A DNA stretch of 64,000 nt from positions 124,001 to 188,000 of the forward strand of contig NZ_RHJI01000017.1 of assembly GCF_004211955.1 (NCBI RefSeq), written 5' to 3'. The translations under genes and the position numbers were made by a program. Shown piece after piece: positions 37,675-46,228 of this stretch; within the stretch, counting starts at the first letter, position 1, and each line of letters begins with the position of its first letter. The DNA is from Escherichia sp. E1V33 (GTDB lineage: Bacteria > Pseudomonadota > Gammaproteobacteria > Enterobacterales > Enterobacteriaceae). The notes under the pieces were generated by a model that was not told the DNA's origin, did not search any database, and saw only the letters and a list, made by a program, of their open reading frames with translations.

Positions 37675-38004
37675 TCACCGCCCATACTCATCTTCCATTC
37701 TCCGCTCTTCATCTTCCAGTTGCCGACGCTCCTGATCAAGCTGGCGCTGGCGATCGTCCAGCTGCCTGCGGCGATCTTCAAACTGGCGGCGGCGGTCGTC
37801 ATATTGTCTGCGCCGATCGTCGCTCACTTCACGCTGCCAGCCGTCGTCGCGCGAATCTTCATAGTCTCGCCCACGGTCAGGGTTATAAGCGTCGTTAATC
37901 GCCTGCTGAATATTGCCAATGGTGTCGTCGATAATATCGGCCTGGGCCGGAACGGTGGTCAGCGTGAGCAGGGTGAAAAGAAAGAGCGTGGAGTAAGGTT
38001 TCAT
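37675..38004 (-). CDS. yjdP: YjdP, secreted Arg/Asp/Gln-rich coiled-coil protein
   Basis: YjdP is 109 residues: a signal peptide (about 1-22, cleavage after AQA), then a conserved segment DIIDDTIGNIQQAI, then a long charged repeat region. The latter consists of 7-residue repeats of the type DDRRRQF/DDRRRQL, predicted to form one continuous helix. Function unknown; periplasmic by inference. No Shine-Dalgarno sequence is visible; instead a 10-bp hairpin abuts the start codon. In K-12 it lies between phnP and rpiB. Confidence 0.9.
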   Translation of the reverse strand: MKPYSTLFLFTLLTLTTVPAQADIIDDTIGNIQQAINDAYNPDRGRDYEDSRDDGWQREVSDDRRRQYDDRRRQFEDRRRQLDDRQRQLDQERRQLEDEERRMEDEYGR

Positions 38005-38032
38005 AAGCCAGTCTCTGCAATGGACTGGCTTA
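38004..38032 (-). promoter_or_regulatory. Hairpin abutting the yjdP start codon
   Basis: TAAGCCAGTC (38004-38013) and GACTGGCTTA (38023-38032) form a perfect 10-bp stem with a 9-nt loop. On the minus strand the stem ends at the first base of the ATG and takes up the place of the ribosome binding site. Confidence 0.6.
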
Positions 38033-38072
38033 ACGTTAATTGAGTGTGAATGACCGGAGTAGCGGAGTAATC

Positions 38073-38705
38073 TCAAATTCGGTAAGGCGCAGACTCTTCC
38101 ATTAGCCGGTTAGCTCGCTGTTTATTTTCCGCCACCAGCACAATGCCATGACATTTTTGATCCGGTGAAATACTCCAGATACGCTCTTCCGGAATACAGC
38201 CGCCATCGTAGATCACTTTCGTGCCATCGTAAGGCCAAAATGCCCCTTGTTCAGTGTCTAATACAAACACGGAAATCTGATCGGACTCGCGCGCGATCTT
38301 CTGCCAGAGCATCTTCCCGCCATCATATTGATCAAAATCGCTGATTAGCGTGATACCGCATTGCAGGATTAGCGCTTCATACAGCCGCGTTGCCAGACCT
38401 TTATCGCGCTCACCAAGAGAGACACAAATACCTTCAACCTGTACCAGATCCGAGTCTTCCCACCAGCGTTCAACGACAATGATATCGCTGCCGAACTCTT
38501 TTTTACGCTGCAGATCGAGAGCGGCAAGTACCCGATGACGCGGCACGCCTGCAAAAACTTCGATGTCCGCTTCAATGATGGCCGCTCTGGGCGTCTGGCT
38601 GTCATAAATTACCTGTAACAGACGCCCGGAAAGCTCGATCTCTTCCACCACGCGAAAAGAACGAGCAACCGTCATGGGGCTATAGGTGGTTGGCATCACG
38701 ATCAT
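38073..38705 (-). CDS. Unrecognised protein, GNAT-like
   Basis: A 210-residue protein I cannot name. The middle has VSLGERDKGLATRLYEALI (about residues 93-111), which looks like the acetyl-CoA loop and helix of a GNAT fold, followed by ISDFDQYDGGKMLWQKIA, a segment resembling the C-terminal part of small GNAT acetyltransferases. The last third (FWPYDGTKVIYDGGCIPEERIW) has no match that I know. No strong ribosome binding site precedes the ATG at 38705 or the next one at 38696. It ends 68 bases from the yjdP start on the same strand, downstream of the sensor-kinase gene with 80 bases between. It is the first gene of the block that replaces rpiB/als. Confidence 0.7.
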   Translation of the reverse strand: MIVMPTTYSPMTVARSFRVVEEIELSGRLLQVIYDSQTPRAAIIEADIEVFAGVPRHRVLAALDLQRKKEFGSDIIVVERWWEDSDLVQVEGICVSLGERDKGLATRLYEALILQCGITLISDFDQYDGGKMLWQKIARESDQISVFVLDTEQGAFWPYDGTKVIYDGGCIPEERIWSISPDQKCHGIVLVAENKQRANRLMEESAPYRI

Positions 38706-38785
38706 ATGTGAATCACTTCAATTCTGAACAGAATTGCTCACAATAGCAGCACGTTTGCTCCAGGCCTCTTGATAAATTCTGAAAA

Positions 38786-41050
38786 TCATCCCTCAATTTG
38801 CCCCAGCGCCTGCGCCAGCTGCGCACGGGTAAAGGGTTTGCGCAGCTGCGCCACATCGGGCAGCGCGGGGTTATGGCTGGGACGTAAATCCTGACCGCTG
38901 ATGAGTAGCAGCGTCAGGTGCGGGTAAAGTTTGCGGGCCGCATTGATTACTTCTGCGCCGCTCATGCCGCCAGGAAGCATTAAATCACTGATAAAGATAT
39001 CGATTTCCGCTGATGCCGCCAACAGATCCAGCGCCTGTTCGCCGCTGCTCGCTTCCAGTGTCAAATAGCCCAGCAGATGCAACTGCTCGCAGATGGTCTG
39101 GCGCACCGCCACTTCATCTTCCAGCACTAACACCAGTTTATCGCCGCTGACGGCTGTCTGTTCTACCGTCGCTGGCGATAGGTTTTTCGCTGCCGTCAGC
39201 GCGCGGGGAAGCTGTAATCTGACCGTTGTCCCCTGCCCCGGCGCGCTTTCGATTTCTACGCGCCCACCGGACTGGCGCACAAAACCATAGACCATCGACA
39301 AGCCCAGCCCGCTGCCGCTCCCCGTCTGTTTGGTGGTAAAGAACGGCTCAAATACCTGGCTTTTCACCGCCTGCGACATACCGCTGCCATGATCGATAAC
39401 CTCCAGTGCCACCATGTCCTGACGCTGCCCACTGCTGCGAGTAACGCGCTGATTCCAGGTACGAATTTTGATGATTCCCGTCTGCCCTTCCATCGCGTCA
39501 CGGGCGTTCATCACCAGGTTGATGATGGCATTTTCCAGTTGGCTGACGTCAATCCACGCGGGCCACGCCGGAGACTGCGCTTCAATCTCCAGCGCCAGCG
39601 TTGCCGGTAAGGAGTGGCGCATTAATTCGCTTAACTCTTCCAGCAATGTTTTCAGTTCAACGGCTTGCGGATGTAAGGACTGCTTGCGGGAAAACGCCAG
39701 CCGTCGTTGTGTCAGTAGCGCCCCACGTTCGGCAGCTTGCAGCGCCCGCTGTATTCGCGGCGCGTCTGGCGAGTCCGGATTCACCAGTTCCAGGCTGCCA
39801 ATAATCACCGCCAGCAGATTATTAAAATCATGGGCCAGCCCGCCCGTCAGTTGCCCGACCGCTTTCAGTTTCTGGCTGTGTAATAGCGCCTCTTCCAACC
39901 CCTGCCGCTCAGTTTGGGCAATCTCCATCTGCGTGGTCTTCTCTTTTAGCAGCCGTGAGGTTCGTTCGAGTGACGCGGTATTGCGGGCAAAAACGTTAAA
40001 GGCGCGCGCCAGTTCACCCAACTCATCGCGCCGCTGTAACGCCGGAAAAGTGACGTCCGCTTCGCCGTGCGCCAGGCGGCTCATAGCGCGGGAAATCGCC
40101 GTCAGGTTAGAGCCGAGATTGCGATAGATATACCAACCTGCAAACGCAGTGATCACCACCGCTAACAGGGCGAAAATCATGATCACCCTCTCGCCGGAGC
40201 GCAGATCCTGGTAACTTTGCGCCACCCGCTGACCGGAGAGCGTCGCCACCTGTTCGGCGTACCGGTTGATGTCGCCATTAAGGATCGCCACCAGCGCTTT
40301 GATGTGAAACATATACCAGCTGATTGCCAGATCGCTTTGCTCCAGAGCGGCTGAAAGCGGCGCGAGTTTACGCAGTTCACGATTAAAATCAGTGAGTAGC
40401 GTATTAACCAACGGCGTATCGCTGTGGGTCGGTAATGCAGACATCACCCCGACCAGTTGATGAATAATCGCCTGTGGCGCGGGCGTGGCAATAGCGGCAA
40501 CAATCAGTCGGTTCATCTCGTTAAGCAAAATATCATCTTGCGCGTGAGTGACTTTTTGCAGATGCCGCAGATAACTTAAGTTTTGATATAGCGAACTTAA
40601 CAGCGCGTTGCGCTCCAGATGCCGCCTTTGCCCGCGCTCCAGCATTCCACCGACGCTGGTTTGCAGTTCGTTGCTACGCGTGATGATGCGCGTCACCAGC
40701 CCGGCTTCCTGCTGCGCTAAAGGCGCGTTCGCCAGTTGTGCAAGCGAGCTTTTTAATGCCCGCTGTGTCTCCTGCAACCGCTCGGCTTCGCCTTTATATT
40801 CCAGCGCTCCCACCACCTGTGACAATCGCACCGCCGCCGTCGCCACGTTTGCCGTGTCGCGCGCCAGATTCAGGCTGCCGGTCATATCATCCACCGTTTG
40901 CTGCTGCACCTGCTCCTGCATCTGGCTGGCATGACGAAAGCCCATTACCGCCACGCCGCTGACCATCAACGTCACCGCCACCACCAGCAAATTCAAAAGC
41001 AGCAATCGCCCGCGCGCGCTGGCAAAAAAGTGACGTCCGGGGTGCGCCAT
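38786..41050 (-). CDS. Hybrid sensor histidine kinase of sugar operon
   Basis: A 754-residue inner-membrane hybrid kinase, start at 41050 chosen for GGAG 7-10 bases upstream; the longer frame to 41146 has no site. Order: transmembrane helix about 17-36; all-helical periplasmic sensor domain 40-285, resembling the TorS type; second helix 287-307; HAMP about 308-362; short coiled coil; HisKA with phosphoacceptor His407 in GGLAHDFNNLLA; ATPase with NLVMNARDAM (511-520) and GSGSGLGL (578-585); C-terminal receiver about 638-752 with acidic residues 644-646, phosphoacceptor Asp689 and Lys738. No Hpt domain is visible. It is divergent from the ABC transporter operon and presumably acts with the regulator at 47223-47930. 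Confidence 0.9.
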   Translation of the reverse strand: MAHPGRHFFASARGRLLLLNLLVVAVTLMVSGVAVMGFRHASQMQEQVQQQTVDDMTGSLNLARDTANVATAAVRLSQVVGALEYKGEAERLQETQRALKSSLAQLANAPLAQQEAGLVTRIITRSNELQTSVGGMLERGQRRHLERNALLSSLYQNLSYLRHLQKVTHAQDDILLNEMNRLIVAAIATPAPQAIIHQLVGVMSALPTHSDTPLVNTLLTDFNRELRKLAPLSAALEQSDLAISWYMFHIKALVAILNGDINRYAEQVATLSGQRVAQSYQDLRSGERVIMIFALLAVVITAFAGWYIYRNLGSNLTAISRAMSRLAHGEADVTFPALQRRDELGELARAFNVFARNTASLERTSRLLKEKTTQMEIAQTERQGLEEALLHSQKLKAVGQLTGGLAHDFNNLLAVIIGSLELVNPDSPDAPRIQRALQAAERGALLTQRRLAFSRKQSLHPQAVELKTLLEELSELMRHSLPATLALEIEAQSPAWPAWIDVSQLENAIINLVMNARDAMEGQTGIIKIRTWNQRVTRSSGQRQDMVALEVIDHGSGMSQAVKSQVFEPFFTTKQTGSGSGLGLSMVYGFVRQSGGRVEIESAPGQGTTVRLQLPRALTAAKNLSPATVEQTAVSGDKLVLVLEDEVAVRQTICEQLHLLGYLTLEASSGEQALDLLAASAEIDIFISDLMLPGGMSGAEVINAARKLYPHLTLLLISGQDLRPSHNPALPDVAQLRKPFTRAQLAQALGQIEG

Positions 41051-41163
41051 ATCACGCTCCGTGAAGAAAAATCGCAATATGACAAATATGAACGGCTTCT
41101 GACATTTTGCATTTACTTTCCTGTGATGGAGTGCTGATATCGACAACCTCGCAGGAGTCCGCC
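41051..41163. promoter_or_regulatory. Shared divergent promoter region of sensor and sugar operon
   Basis: The 113 bases between the two start codons must carry both promoters and probably the binding site of the OmpR-type regulator. The middle is AT-rich (ATTTTGCATTTACTTTCC on the plus strand, 41102-41119). I could not pick out a clear direct repeat. Confidence 0.6.
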
Positions 41164-42684
41164 ATGAACAGCACGCCAGTTCTGGAGATGCGCAATATTG
41201 CCAAAGCCTTCGGCAAATTTTATGCGCTCAAAGGGGTGGATTTGACGGTCTACCCTGGCGAGATCCATGCCCTGATGGGGGAAAACGGCGCGGGAAAAAG
41301 CACGCTGATGAAGGTGCTGGCGGGGGCGTATACCGCCACCAGCGGCGAGATCCTGATAGACGGCAAGCCCTTTCACATTCGCACGCCAAAAGATGCCTTA
41401 AGTGCCGGTATTACACTGATTTATCAGGAGATGCAGCTGGCACCCAATTTGACGGTGGCAGAGAACATTTTCCTCGGTAGCGAGCTTTCCCACGGCGGGC
41501 TGGTGCAGCGTAAAGAGATGCTGGTGCAGGCGCAAAGAGTGATCGACCGCCTCGGCGCGCAGTTTAACGCCAGCGATAAAGTCATGATGCTGACCATTGC
41601 CGAGCAACAGCAGGTCGAAATCGCCCGCGCGCTGCATCGCAACAGCCGCATTCTGGTGATGGACGAACCCACCGCTGCCCTCTCCTCCCGTGAAACTCAC
41701 CGTCTGTTTGAACTGATTATGCGGCTGCGCGACGAAGGGATGGCGATTATCTACATTAGCCACCGCATGGCGGAAGTGTATGAGCTTTCCGATCGCGTCA
41801 GCGTGCTGCGCGACGGGCAATATGTTGGCAGCCTGACCCGCGATAACCTCAACGCCGGGGAGCTGGTGCGGATGATGGTCGGCAGGCCACTGAGCGATCT
41901 GTTCAATAAAGAGCGCGATATCCCGCTCGGTAAAGCCCGCCTGAATGTTCACCACCTGACCGACGGCGGCAAAGTCCAGCCGAGTAGCCTGCTGGTGCGT
42001 TCCGGCGAAATTGTTGGCCTCGCCGGACTGGTAGGTGCCGGACGTTCCGAACTGGCGCAGTTGATCTTCGGCGTGCGGAAAGCGACAGGCGGAATGATTG
42101 AAGTCGATGGTGAACCGGTGGTGATCCACTCCCCGCGCGAAGCCATCGATCTTGGCATTGGTTTTCTCACCGAAAATCGCAAAGAACAGGGGCTGTTCCT
42201 TGAAATGGCGGCAGCCGAAAACATCACCATGGCGACCCTGGAGCGCGATGCCAGCTGGGGAATGCTCAATCGCAAAAAAGCGCAAACCATTTCCGATGAC
42301 GCCATCAAGTTGCTCAACATTCGCGTGCCTCATGCCCAGGTACGCGCGGGCGGGCTTTCCGGCGGCAATCAGCAAAAACTGTTGATATCCCGCTGGGTGG
42401 CGATTGGCCCGCGCATTTTACTGCTCGATGAACCCACCCGCGGCGTGGACGTTGGCGCCAAAAGTGAGATCTACCGGATCATGAACGAGATGGCGCGCAA
42501 GGGCGTGGCGATCCTGATGATCTCCAGCGAACTGCCGGAGATAGTGGGAATGAGCGATCGCGTCTATGTGATGCGCGAAGGCAGCATTGCCGGTGAGTTA
42601 AACGGCAAAAACATCACCCAGGAAAACATTATGACCTTAGCGACTGGCGTCAACGACGCCCATTCCCAGGCGGTAACCTCATGA
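41164..42684 (+). CDS. Sugar ABC transporter, double ATPase subunit
   Basis: A 506-residue RbsA/MglA/XylG-type protein with two fused ATPase domains. The first has Walker [10 protein letters not shown] (39-47), a degenerate signature and Walker [12 protein letters not shown]. The second has the modified Walker A of this family without lysine ([10 protein letters not shown]), an LSGGNQQK signature and [14 protein letters not shown]. It powers monosaccharide import. The start at 41164 follows AGGAGT; the frame upstream is open but unsupported. The permease gene overlaps its stop by 4 bases. Confidence 0.93.
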   Translation: MNSTPVLEMRNIAKAFGKFYALKGVDLTVYPGEIHALMGENGAGKSTLMKVLAGAYTATSGEILIDGKPFHIRTPKDALSAGITLIYQEMQLAPNLTVAENIFLGSELSHGGLVQRKEMLVQAQRVIDRLGAQFNASDKVMMLTIAEQQQVEIARALHRNSRILVMDEPTAALSSRETHRLFELIMRLRDEGMAIIYISHRMAEVYELSDRVSVLRDGQYVGSLTRDNLNAGELVRMMVGRPLSDLFNKERDIPLGKARLNVHHLTDGGKVQPSSLLVRSGEIVGLAGLVGAGRSELAQLIFGVRKATGGMIEVDGEPVVIHSPREAIDLGIGFLTENRKEQGLFLEMAAAENITMATLERDASWGMLNRKKAQTISDDAIKLLNIRVPHAQVRAGGLSGGNQQKLLISRWVAIGPRILLLDEPTRGVDVGAKSEIYRIMNEMARKGVAILMISSELPEIVGMSDRVYVMREGSIAGELNGKNITQENIMTLATGVNDAHSQAVTS

Positions 42685-43655
42685 CGACCTCTGCAAAAAC
42701 CTCTGCCAAAAAAATGCTGATGAGCGATCTGATGCAAACGGTCGGCATCTTGCCCATTTTGATCCTGATCGTGGCGGTATTTGGCTTCATCGCGCCAAAC
42801 TTTTTTACCGAAAGTAACTTACTGAATATTACCCGCCAGGCATCGATCAACATTGTTCTGGCGGCGGGGATGACCTTCATCATTTTGACCGGCGGGATCG
42901 ATCTTTCCGTGGGTTCGATCCTCGGCACCACAGCGGTGGCGGCGATGGTCGTCTCCCTTAGCCCTGAGTTCGCCATGCTGTCGATCCCGGCAGCGCTAAT
43001 GCTCGGCCTACTGCTGGGGCTGTTCAACGGCGCGCTGGTGGCCTTTGCCGGATTGCCGCCCTTTATTGTCACACTCGGCACCTATACGGCGCTGCGCGGG
43101 GCGGCGTATCTGCTGGCGGACGGCACCACGGTTATCAACTCCAACATTAATTTCGAGTGGATAGGCAACAACTATCTCGGGCCGGTCCCATGGCTGGTGG
43201 TGATTGCGCTGGCGGTGATCGTGGTGTGCTGGTTTATTCTGCGCCGCACCACGCTTGGCGTTCATATCTACGCCGTCGGCGGCAATATGCAGGCGGCGCG
43301 TCTTACCGGCATTAAGGTCTGGCTGGTGCTGCTGTTTGTTTATGGCATGAGCGGCCTGCTTTCTGGGCTTGGCGGGATTATGAGCGCCTCACGGCTGTAC
43401 AGCGCCAACGGCAACTTAGGTATGGGGTACGAGCTGGACGCCATTGCGGCGGTGATCCTCGGCGGCACCAGTTTTGTCGGCGGCATCGGCACCATCACCG
43501 GCACGCTGGTCGGCGCGCTAATTATCGCCACGCTAAACAACGGCATGACCTTAATGGGCGTCTCTTACTTCTGGCAACTGGTGATCAAAGGGGCGGTGAT
43601 CATCATTGCGGTGCTGATCGACAAATACCGTACCCGGCACCATCAAAGTGCATAA
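42681..43655 (+). CDS. Sugar ABC transporter, permease subunit
   Basis: A 324-residue RbsC-family inner-membrane protein with 8-10 hydrophobic segments. The family motif [11 protein letters not shown] occurs at about residues 65-75, and the EAA-like stretch [12 protein letters not shown] around 200. It overlaps the ATPase gene (ATGA) and precedes the binding-protein gene by 18 bases. Gene order ATPase-permease-binding protein differs from the rbsDACB order only in what flanks it. Confidence 0.93.
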   Translation: MTTSAKTSAKKMLMSDLMQTVGILPILILIVAVFGFIAPNFFTESNLLNITRQASINIVLAAGMTFIILTGGIDLSVGSILGTTAVAAMVVSLSPEFAMLSIPAALMLGLLLGLFNGALVAFAGLPPFIVTLGTYTALRGAAYLLADGTTVINSNINFEWIGNNYLGPVPWLVVIALAVIVVCWFILRRTTLGVHIYAVGGNMQAARLTGIKVWLVLLFVYGMSGLLSGLGGIMSASRLYSANGNLGMGYELDAIAAVILGGTSFVGGIGTITGTLVGALIIATLNNGMTLMGVSYFWQLVIKGAVIIIAVLIDKYRTRHHQSA

Positions 43656-43673
43656 ACACATGAGGAATACAGC

Positions 43674-44615
43674 ATGAGATTGAAGCCCTTAGTGACCGCG
43701 CTCTGTGCAGGCGCGCTGCTGGCCGCAGCACCGTTCGCCCAGGCTAAAGAACTGAAATCGATAGGCGTAACGGTGGGCGATCTGGCGAACCCGTTCTTCG
43801 TGCAGATCACCAAAGGCGCGGAGCTGGAAGCACGCAAACTGGCAGGCGATAACGTCAAAGTGACGCTGGTTTCCAGCGGCTACGATCTGGGCCAGCAGGT
43901 CTCGCAGATAGACAACTTTATCGCCGCTAACGTCGATATGATCATCCTTAACGCTGCCGATTCAAAAGGGATCGGCCCGGCGGTGAAACGGGCGAAAGAT
44001 GCCGGGATCGTGGTCGTCGCGGTTGACGTAGCGGCAGAAGGTGCCGATGCCACCATCACTTCCGATAACACCCAGGCAGGCGAAATGGCCTGTAAATACA
44101 TCACCGATCGCCTGAAAGGCAAAGGCAACGTGGTGATCATCAACGGCCCGCCGGTATCCGCCGTGCAAAACCGCGTCGAAGGATGCCAGACTGAATTTAA
44201 ACGCCATCCTGACATCAAAGTGCTCTCTGACAACCAGAACGCCAAAGGCAGTCGTGAAGGCGGGCTGGAGGTAATGACCGGACTGCTGGCGGCAAATCCG
44301 AAGATCGACGGCGTATTTGCGATTAACGATCCCACCGCAATCGGTGCCGATCTGGCAGCAAAACAGGCGCAACGTAACGAGTTCTTTATTGTCGGTGTGG
44401 ACGGAAGCCCGGACGCCGAAGAGGCGCTCAAGCGTGAGAACTCGTTGTTTGTCGCTACTCCGGCGCAAGATCCCCAGGTGATGGCAGCGAAAGCGGTGGA
44501 AATTGGCTACGACATTTTGCAGGGCAAACCTGCGCCGAAAGAGCCGGTGCTGATCCCGGTGACGATGATCGACAAAAACAACGTCGGCAATTACAAAGGC
44601 TGGACGGTGAAATAA
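43674..44615 (+). CDS. Sugar ABC transporter, periplasmic binding protein
   Basis: A 313-residue RbsB-type protein (periplasmic binding protein family 4). Signal peptide residues 1-24 end AQA, and the mature protein begins KELKSIGVTVGDLANPFF, with the conserved NPFF ligand-pocket motif. The hinge and pocket segments GVDGSPDAEEAL and FAINDPTAIGAD are typical for pentose/hexose binders. The sugar cannot be read from the sequence. A GAGGAA site precedes the ATG. Confidence 0.93.
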   Translation: MRLKPLVTALCAGALLAAAPFAQAKELKSIGVTVGDLANPFFVQITKGAELEARKLAGDNVKVTLVSSGYDLGQQVSQIDNFIAANVDMIILNAADSKGIGPAVKRAKDAGIVVVAVDVAAEGADATITSDNTQAGEMACKYITDRLKGKGNVVIINGPPVSAVQNRVEGCQTEFKRHPDIKVLSDNQNAKGSREGGLEVMTGLLAANPKIDGVFAINDPTAIGADLAAKQAQRNEFFIVGVDGSPDAEEALKRENSLFVATPAQDPQVMAAKAVEIGYDILQGKPAPKEPVLIPVTMIDKNNVGNYKGWTVK

Positions 44616-44623
44616 GTCCACAC

Positions 44624-44646
44624 GCCGGGCGGCGATGCTGCCCGGC
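44624..44646 (+). repeat. GC-rich hairpin between binding-protein and isomerase genes
   Basis: GCCGGGCGGC and GCTGCCCGGC pair over 10 bp with a single G-U and a 3-nt loop, starting 9 bases after the binding-protein stop. No T run follows. Such intercistronic hairpins often protect upstream mRNA, so more binding protein would be made than catabolic enzymes. Confidence 0.7.
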
Positions 44647-44669
44647 CACCGCTAAGGAGAACGCTTTCG

Positions 44670-45353
44670 ATGAAACGCTCCGCTATAAACGACATTCTCG
44701 GCCATACACGGCAATTCTTTTCGCAACATGACGTACATCTGCCGCCCTTTGCCAGTTTCACGCCTGCCCAATGGCAGCAGCTCGACACCGCCGCGTGGGA
44801 GGAGGTTTTTGATCTCAAACTCGGCTGGGATGTTACCGCTTTTGGTGGCAACAACTTTGCAGCACAGGGGCTGACGCTGTTTACCCTACGTAACGGTTCG
44901 CCAAAAGGAATGCCGTATGCGAAATGTTACGCCGAGAAGATCATGCATGTGCGCGATGCGCAGGTAACGCCAATGCATTTTCACTGGCGTAAGCGTGAGG
45001 ACATTATCAATCGCGGCGGCGGCAATTTGATTGTTGAACTATGGAATGCCGATAGCAACGAGCAAACGGTTGATAGTGACGTTACGGTGGTGATCGACGG
45101 CTGCCGCCAGAAACATACTGCAGGCACTCAGTTGCGCCTGTCTCCCGGCGAAAGTATCTGCCTGCCGCCCGGCCTGTATCACAGCTTTTGGGCGGAAACC
45201 GGCTTTGGCGATGTTCTGGTTGGCGAAGTCTCTTCTGTCAATGACGACGACCACGATAACCACTTTTTACAGCCACTGGACCGCTACAACCTGATTGACG
45301 AAGACGAACCTGCACAGTTGGTATTGTGTAACGAATACCGCCAGTTCCGCTGA
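44670..45353 (+). CDS. D-lyxose ketol-isomerase-like cupin enzyme
   Basis: A 227-residue cupin. The metal ligands are seen as MHFHWRKRED (His103, His105, Glu110) and PPGLYHSFW (His171), the set found in D-lyxose isomerases, which also act on D-mannose. I recall that a closely related isomerase from E. coli O157:H7 has had its structure and D-lyxose/D-mannose activity described; identity to that protein should be checked. It should turn an aldose into its ketose (lyxose to xylulose, mannose to fructose). TAAGGAG precedes the ATG. The aldolase gene follows after 14 bases. Confidence 0.88.
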   Translation: MKRSAINDILGHTRQFFSQHDVHLPPFASFTPAQWQQLDTAAWEEVFDLKLGWDVTAFGGNNFAAQGLTLFTLRNGSPKGMPYAKCYAEKIMHVRDAQVTPMHFHWRKREDIINRGGGNLIVELWNADSNEQTVDSDVTVVIDGCRQKHTAGTQLRLSPGESICLPPGLYHSFWAETGFGDVLVGEVSSVNDDDHDNHFLQPLDRYNLIDEDEPAQLVLCNEYRQFR

Positions 45354-45367
45354 ATAAGGATAACGTT

Positions 45368-46228
45368 ATGCCATTGATTTCTCTCGCTGAAGGGCTGGCA
45401 CATGCCCGCGAACATCACTATGCGTTAGGTGCGTTTAATGTGCTGGACTCGCACTTTTTACGCGCCTTGTTTGCTGCTGCCAGACAAGAACGTTCGCCCT
45501 TTATTATCAACATTGCCGAAGTACATTTTAAATATATCTCGCTGGATTCCCTGGTCGAGACAGTGAAATTTGAAGCGGCGCGTCATGCCATTCCGGTGGT
45601 GTTAAATCTCGATCACGGACTGCATTTTGAATCGGTGGTGCAGGCGTTGCGGCTGGGATTCAGCTCAGTAATGTTTGATGGCTCCACGCTGGGGTATGAA
45701 GAAAATGTCCGCCAGACGCGGGAAGTGGTGAAAATGTGCCATGCCGTTGGCGTATCGGTAGAAGCTGAACTGGGCGCGGTGGGTGGCGACGAAGGCGGTG
45801 CGCTCTATGGTCATGCCGATGAATCCCTGTTTACCGATCCGCAACTGGCGCGTGATTTTGTCGACCGTACCGGCATTGACGCGTTGGCCGTGGCGATTGG
45901 CAATGCACACGGCAAATATCGCGGCGAACCGAAACTCGATTTCCCGCGCCTCGACGCTATCCGCCAGCAGGCTGCTATCCCGCTGGTATTACACGGCGGC
46001 TCAGGGATTAGCGATGCCGATTTCCGCCGCGCCATCGAACTGGGTATCCACAAAATCAATTTCTACACTGGCATGTCGCAAGCAGCGCTGGCTGCCGTTG
46101 AGGCCAGAATGGCGCACCGTCAGCCGATGTATGACGAGTTTGCCGAGTTACTGCTGGCAGTGGAAGCCGCCATCAGCGATACGGTTGCACAACAGATGCG
46201 TATTTTCTGTAGTGCGGGGCAGGCATGA
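45368..46228 (+). CDS. Class II ketose-(bis)phosphate aldolase
   Basis: A 286-residue zinc-dependent aldolase of the FbaA/GatY/KbaY family. Visible residues: catalytic Asp82 and zinc ligand His83 (NLDHG), His181 (GNAHGKY), His209 (LHGGSG), and the phosphate-binding GGSGI and NFYTGMS loops. It would split a ketose phosphate into dihydroxyacetone phosphate and an aldehyde. Length equals GatY/KbaY, but with the kinase and isomerase beside it the substrate is more likely a phosphorylated product of the imported sugar. The kinase gene overlaps the stop by 4 bases. Confidence 0.9.
   Translation: MPLISLAEGLAHAREHHYALGAFNVLDSHFLRALFAAARQERSPFIINIAEVHFKYISLDSLVETVKFEAARHAIPVVLNLDHGLHFESVVQALRLGFSSVMFDGSTLGYEENVRQTREVVKMCHAVGVSVEAELGAVGGDEGGALYGHADESLFTDPQLARDFVDRTGIDALAVAIGNAHGKYRGEPKLDFPRLDAIRQQAAIPLVLHGGSGISDADFRRAIELGIHKINFYTGMSQAALAAVEARMAHRQPMYDEFAELLLAVEAAISDTVAQQMRIFCSAGQA

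Noticed and set aside
39468..40127. 219-residue plus-strand frame inside the hybrid kinase gene
   Set aside because: Ser/Arg/Cys-rich shadow of the kinase frame without a ribosome binding site.
41107..41163. Longer N terminus for the sugar ABC ATPase and, on the other strand, for the hybrid kinase (to 41146)
   Set aside because: Both extensions run through the shared promoter region, lack ribosome binding sites and do not fit their families; starts at 41164 and 41050 have good sites.
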